A program made the translations under genes and the position numbers. From JAAZKA01 sp034926225 (GTDB taxonomy: Bacteria; Bacillota; Clostridia; Oscillospirales; QAMX01), in assembly GCA_034926225.1 (NCBI GenBank), contig JAYFRF010000010.1, forward strand, positions 112,280 through 176,279: a stretch of 64,000 bases of DNA. The letters are read 5' to 3'. The notes beneath the pieces were generated by a model that searched no databases, was not told the DNA's origin, and saw nothing but the letters and a program-made list of their open reading frames with translations. Position 1 is the first letter of the stretch; every line of letters starts with the position of its first letter. Shown here piece after piece: positions 62,105 through 64,000 of this stretch.

Positions 62105-62138
62105 ACGGGTCAGCTACCTTTTAAAAGGGCTGACCCGT
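62105..62138. terminator. Bidirectional terminator between the MFS and LysR genes
   Basis: ACGGGTCAGC (62105-62114) pairs perfectly with GCTGACCCGT (62129-62138), with A-run on the left and T-rich tail on the right. Confidence 0.85.
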
Positions 62139-62146
62139 GTGTTTAT

Positions 62147-63097
62147 TTACGCCTTGTTTGGCGCCGGTAACATCCCAAGCCTTTGTACGGTTTGAGTAAG
62201 CGTCGCGTAAAACATCTCGTCTTCCTCGGTAAAATGATACCCGCGCCGGTATATCAAATAGTCCCGATAAAGGTTATTCGGCTTATCACATATCTTCTCC
62301 ACCAGGTCAAAGCGTTCCAAGTCCCCCGGCGGCATCGGCGATACCCACATGTAGGTTCCCGGCACCCCTGTTAATAAGTCAAATTGACTCGCACGTTCAT
62401 AAACCGCGATTGTCCGGCTCCGCTCCGCACCGTGCGCCAGCTGCCGTGCTTGTGTTACCGGCAGCGCCGGTACCGAGGTATCGCCATGTAAAAGCTCCGT
62501 ATACGGCTCTAAGTCCTCGGGCGTCAGCTTCTCATGCCCTGCAAGGGGGTGCGTCCGCGCCAGCAACACACGCGCGTTAAATTCCGCGACCGATCTGCGC
62601 CGCAACTCCCGTTCGTCCATCGCGCCGAACAGGTACTTTTCATGGATCGCCTGCATACGGATGACCGCCAGATTATTCGTCCCGTCCGCTACATTCTGCA
62701 TTGCGCGCGCGGCATGCGTCTCACGGTAATTCAGTCGAATCTCACGCTCCGGATTTAATGCACGCACAAATTCGACAAAGGCCGCCGCAACATAGCTCGC
62801 ACGCGGCGCACATAAGTCGAACCGCTGCTGCGCTTCGTCCGAAGGTTTATACATCGCTTCCAATTCTTCGATTTGCGCTAAAATCATTCGCGCTTTATCC
62901 AGAAAATCGGCGCCCTTCTGCGTCGGAGTAACTCCTTTCGATGTGCGGCTGAATAAAATCAGCCCGGAATCCTCCTCAAGCTCTCGAATGGCGCGGCTTA
63001 ACCGAGGCTGACCCATGTAAAGATTTTCCGCTGCACGCGAAATCGAACCTGTCCGCGCTACCTCGACGGCGTATTTCAAGTGCTGTAGATTGTACAT
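62147..63097 (-). CDS. LysR-family transcriptional regulator
   Basis: A 316-residue protein with an N-terminal winged HTH (LKYAVEVARTGSISRAAENL, GQPRLSRAIRELEEDSG) and a C-terminal substrate-binding domain from about residue 90. LysR regulators respond to small metabolites and often control nearby divergent genes; here the neighbours are convergent. GGGAGG precedes the ATG. It lies 20 nt downstream of rex, so the two are probably cotranscribed. Confidence 0.92.
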   Translation of the reverse strand: MYNLQHLKYAVEVARTGSISRAAENLYMGQPRLSRAIRELEEDSGLILFSRTSKGVTPTQKGADFLDKARMILAQIEELEAMYKPSDEAQQRFDLCAPRASYVAAAFVEFVRALNPEREIRLNYRETHAARAMQNVADGTNNLAVIRMQAIHEKYLFGAMDERELRRRSVAEFNARVLLARTHPLAGHEKLTPEDLEPYTELLHGDTSVPALPVTQARQLAHGAERSRTIAVYERASQFDLLTGVPGTYMWVSPMPPGDLERFDLVEKICDKPNNLYRDYLIYRRGYHFTEEDEMFYATLTQTVQRLGMLPAPNKA

Positions 63098-63117
63098 GGC
63101 GAATCCCTCCCTTTTTC

Positions 63118-63765
63118 TTACTTATTGCGCTGCCCCAGCGCTTGCGCAAGATGGTGGGACAAAAGTGTCAAGGAACCGGCCATGTTCTCGCTGCGCACCA
63201 AAATGTAATCCGGAACTTTGAGCGTTGTCGGCGCGAAATTCCAAATCGCTAAAATACCGGAGTTTACCATGGAGTCGCAGATTTCCTGCGCTGTGGATGC
63301 CGGCGTTGTGATGATGCCGATATGAATTCCCATACGGCGTACAATCTCTTCTAGCGCATCGACCGGATAAATGGTGACATTGTTAACAGAGGCGCCGATT
63401 ACCGCGGGATTGGTGTCAAACGCGGCGGCAATTTTTACGCAAGAGTGGGCAAATCCCTCATAATGAAGTAAGGCTTGCCCCAGCCTTCCAGCTCCGACCA
63501 GCGCGGCACTGTCGACAATGTCGAAGCCCAGACAGGACTCCATGTCGATGATCAATTCGCGACGGTCAAAGCCGAGCTTCGGCTTGCCACCGGAACGGCT
63601 GACAGAGGATAAGTCCTTTCGTACCTGGATCTCTGAAAGACCGAGTGCCGTGGCGATACGCCGCGCGGAGACGTCTTGCAGCCCTGCGCAGGCATCGCTC
63701 TTCAGATATGCTATATAAGAAGGCAGGCGTTGGAGTGCCTGTGTGGATACGTTGTAGTTTGGCAT
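63118..63765 (-). CDS. rex: Redox-sensing transcriptional repressor Rex
   Basis: A 215-residue protein. The N-terminal winged helix has SARRIATALGLSEIQVRKDL and SGGKPKLGF, and the C-terminal Rossmann domain has AALVGAGRLGQALLHYEGF for NAD(H) binding. Rex senses the NADH/NAD+ ratio and represses fermentation and respiration genes. The ATG at 63765 has GGGGG upstream and gives the normal length; the ORF extends 40 codons further without support. Confidence 0.95.
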   Translation of the reverse strand: MPNYNVSTQALQRLPSYIAYLKSDACAGLQDVSARRIATALGLSEIQVRKDLSSVSRSGGKPKLGFDRRELIIDMESCLGFDIVDSAALVGAGRLGQALLHYEGFAHSCVKIAAAFDTNPAVIGASVNNVTIYPVDALEEIVRRMGIHIGIITTPASTAQEICDSMVNSGILAIWNFAPTTLKVPDYILVRSENMAGSLTLLSHHLAQALGQRNK

Positions 63766-63800
63766 GTAATTCCCCCTCGCCAAAGCTTTTGGATAAGATA

Positions 63801-63830
63801 AGTATACCATATAAAAGGGGTTAAATGCAA
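63801..63830 (-). promoter_or_regulatory. Promoter for rex-LysR
   Basis: Minus strand TTGCAT (63830-63825), an 18-nt spacer, TATACT (63806-63801). Confidence 0.6.
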
Positions 63831-63878
63831 GTGTAGAAAAGAAGCTGCATAAAAAATTGAAAAAGTCGAAAAAAGGTA

Positions 63879-63907
63879 TTGACAAGAGTGAGGAGGTATG
63901 TTATACT
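63879..63907 (+). promoter_or_regulatory. Strong promoter at the right edge
   Basis: TTGACA (63879-63884), a 17-nt spacer, TATACT (63902-63907). A second TTGACA at 63994-63999 with no visible -10 suggests a tandem promoter whose gene lies outside the window. Paired strong promoters without an ORF are typical of rRNA or tRNA operons, but no RNA gene is seen here. Confidence 0.75.
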
Positions 63908-64000
63908 ACGTGAGCGCTCAGGAGAGCGGCGGTGAACGAAGGACTTGAAGAGAGGTCAGGGAAGAAGTTCGAAAGAATTTCGAAGAAACCTCTTGACAAG

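Overview
The window looks like a chromosome segment of an anaerobic, fermentative Clostridia-class Firmicute, most likely of the Oscillospirales/Ruminococcaceae type. This placement is an inference from gene content and by-eye base composition (fairly GC-rich, with strongly GC-biased third positions); no rRNA lies inside the window to confirm it. Evidence for an oxygen-avoiding lifestyle: a flavodiiron/flavin-reductase/rubredoxin fusion plus a separate rubredoxin, a four-subunit ferredoxin-dependent 2-oxoacid oxidoreductase, a radical-SAM lysine aminomutase-type enzyme and the Rex redox repressor. Evidence for Firmicutes: rpsF-ssb-rpsR, Mini-III, RqcH, TmcAL, YmdB, ThiT with a TPP riboswitch, and a CIRCE element. 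I saw no insertion sequence, prophage, CRISPR array or tRNA. Most of the sequence is tightly packed housekeeping DNA with many 4-20 nt gene overlaps.

Layout. 1-4.6 kb: membrane-anchored AraC-type regulator and a DUF4838 protein. 4.6-5.96 kb: rpsF-ssb-rpsR with a structured leader. 5.97-8.2 kb (minus): D-Ala-D-Ala-ligase-like ATP-grasp protein translationally coupled to a KamA-type radical SAM aminomutase. 8.3-16.3 kb: YihY membrane protein, rubredoxin, flavodiiron fusion, GH3 lipoprotein, AraC regulator and two near-duplicate amidohydrolases. 16.5-22.3 kb: polA-rimI-tsaD and a MATE exporter. 22.3-31.6 kb: a lipoprotein, a MinD-like ATPase, mgsA, hisS-aspS-queT, galU, a DUF1858 protein, a serine hydrolase and YmdB. 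31.6-33.7 kb (minus): methyltransferase-GNAT-GNAT operon preceded by its own promoter, a 36-codon leader ORF and an intrinsic terminator. 33.8-40.4 kb: DegT-type aminotransferase, SGNH hydrolase, and murD followed by three tandem M42 peptidase paralogues, the last of which has lost key catalytic residues. 40.5-47.75 kb: lspA-rluD, TPP riboswitch-thiT-trmK-nif3-rqcH-mrnC-NAT_N/GNAT_C protein, dCMP deaminase. 47.7-51.7 kb: lone ABC ATPase, amidohydrolase, secreted ComEC-like hydrolase, DUF3006, tmcAL. 51.7-55.04 kb (minus): CIRCE-hsp20-clpB. 55.1-63.8 kb: P-loop ATPase, VOR/KOR-type oxidoreductase (delta-alpha-beta-gamma), XRE-cupin regulator, AMP-forming acyl-CoA synthetase and MFS transporter, facing a rex-LysR pair on the other strand. 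The right edge holds a strong promoter, with a second -35 hexamer at the very end, driving something beyond the window.

The most interesting part is 33.48-33.74 kb. The promoter, short ORF, terminator and target gene are arranged as in ribosome-mediated attenuation of antibiotic-resistance genes, here in front of a methyltransferase and two acetyltransferases. Next are the aminomutase/ATP-grasp pair, which keeps lysine-type substrate residues, and the apparently non-catalytic M42 paralogue. All functional names rest on motif recognition from the sequence alone; no database search was run.
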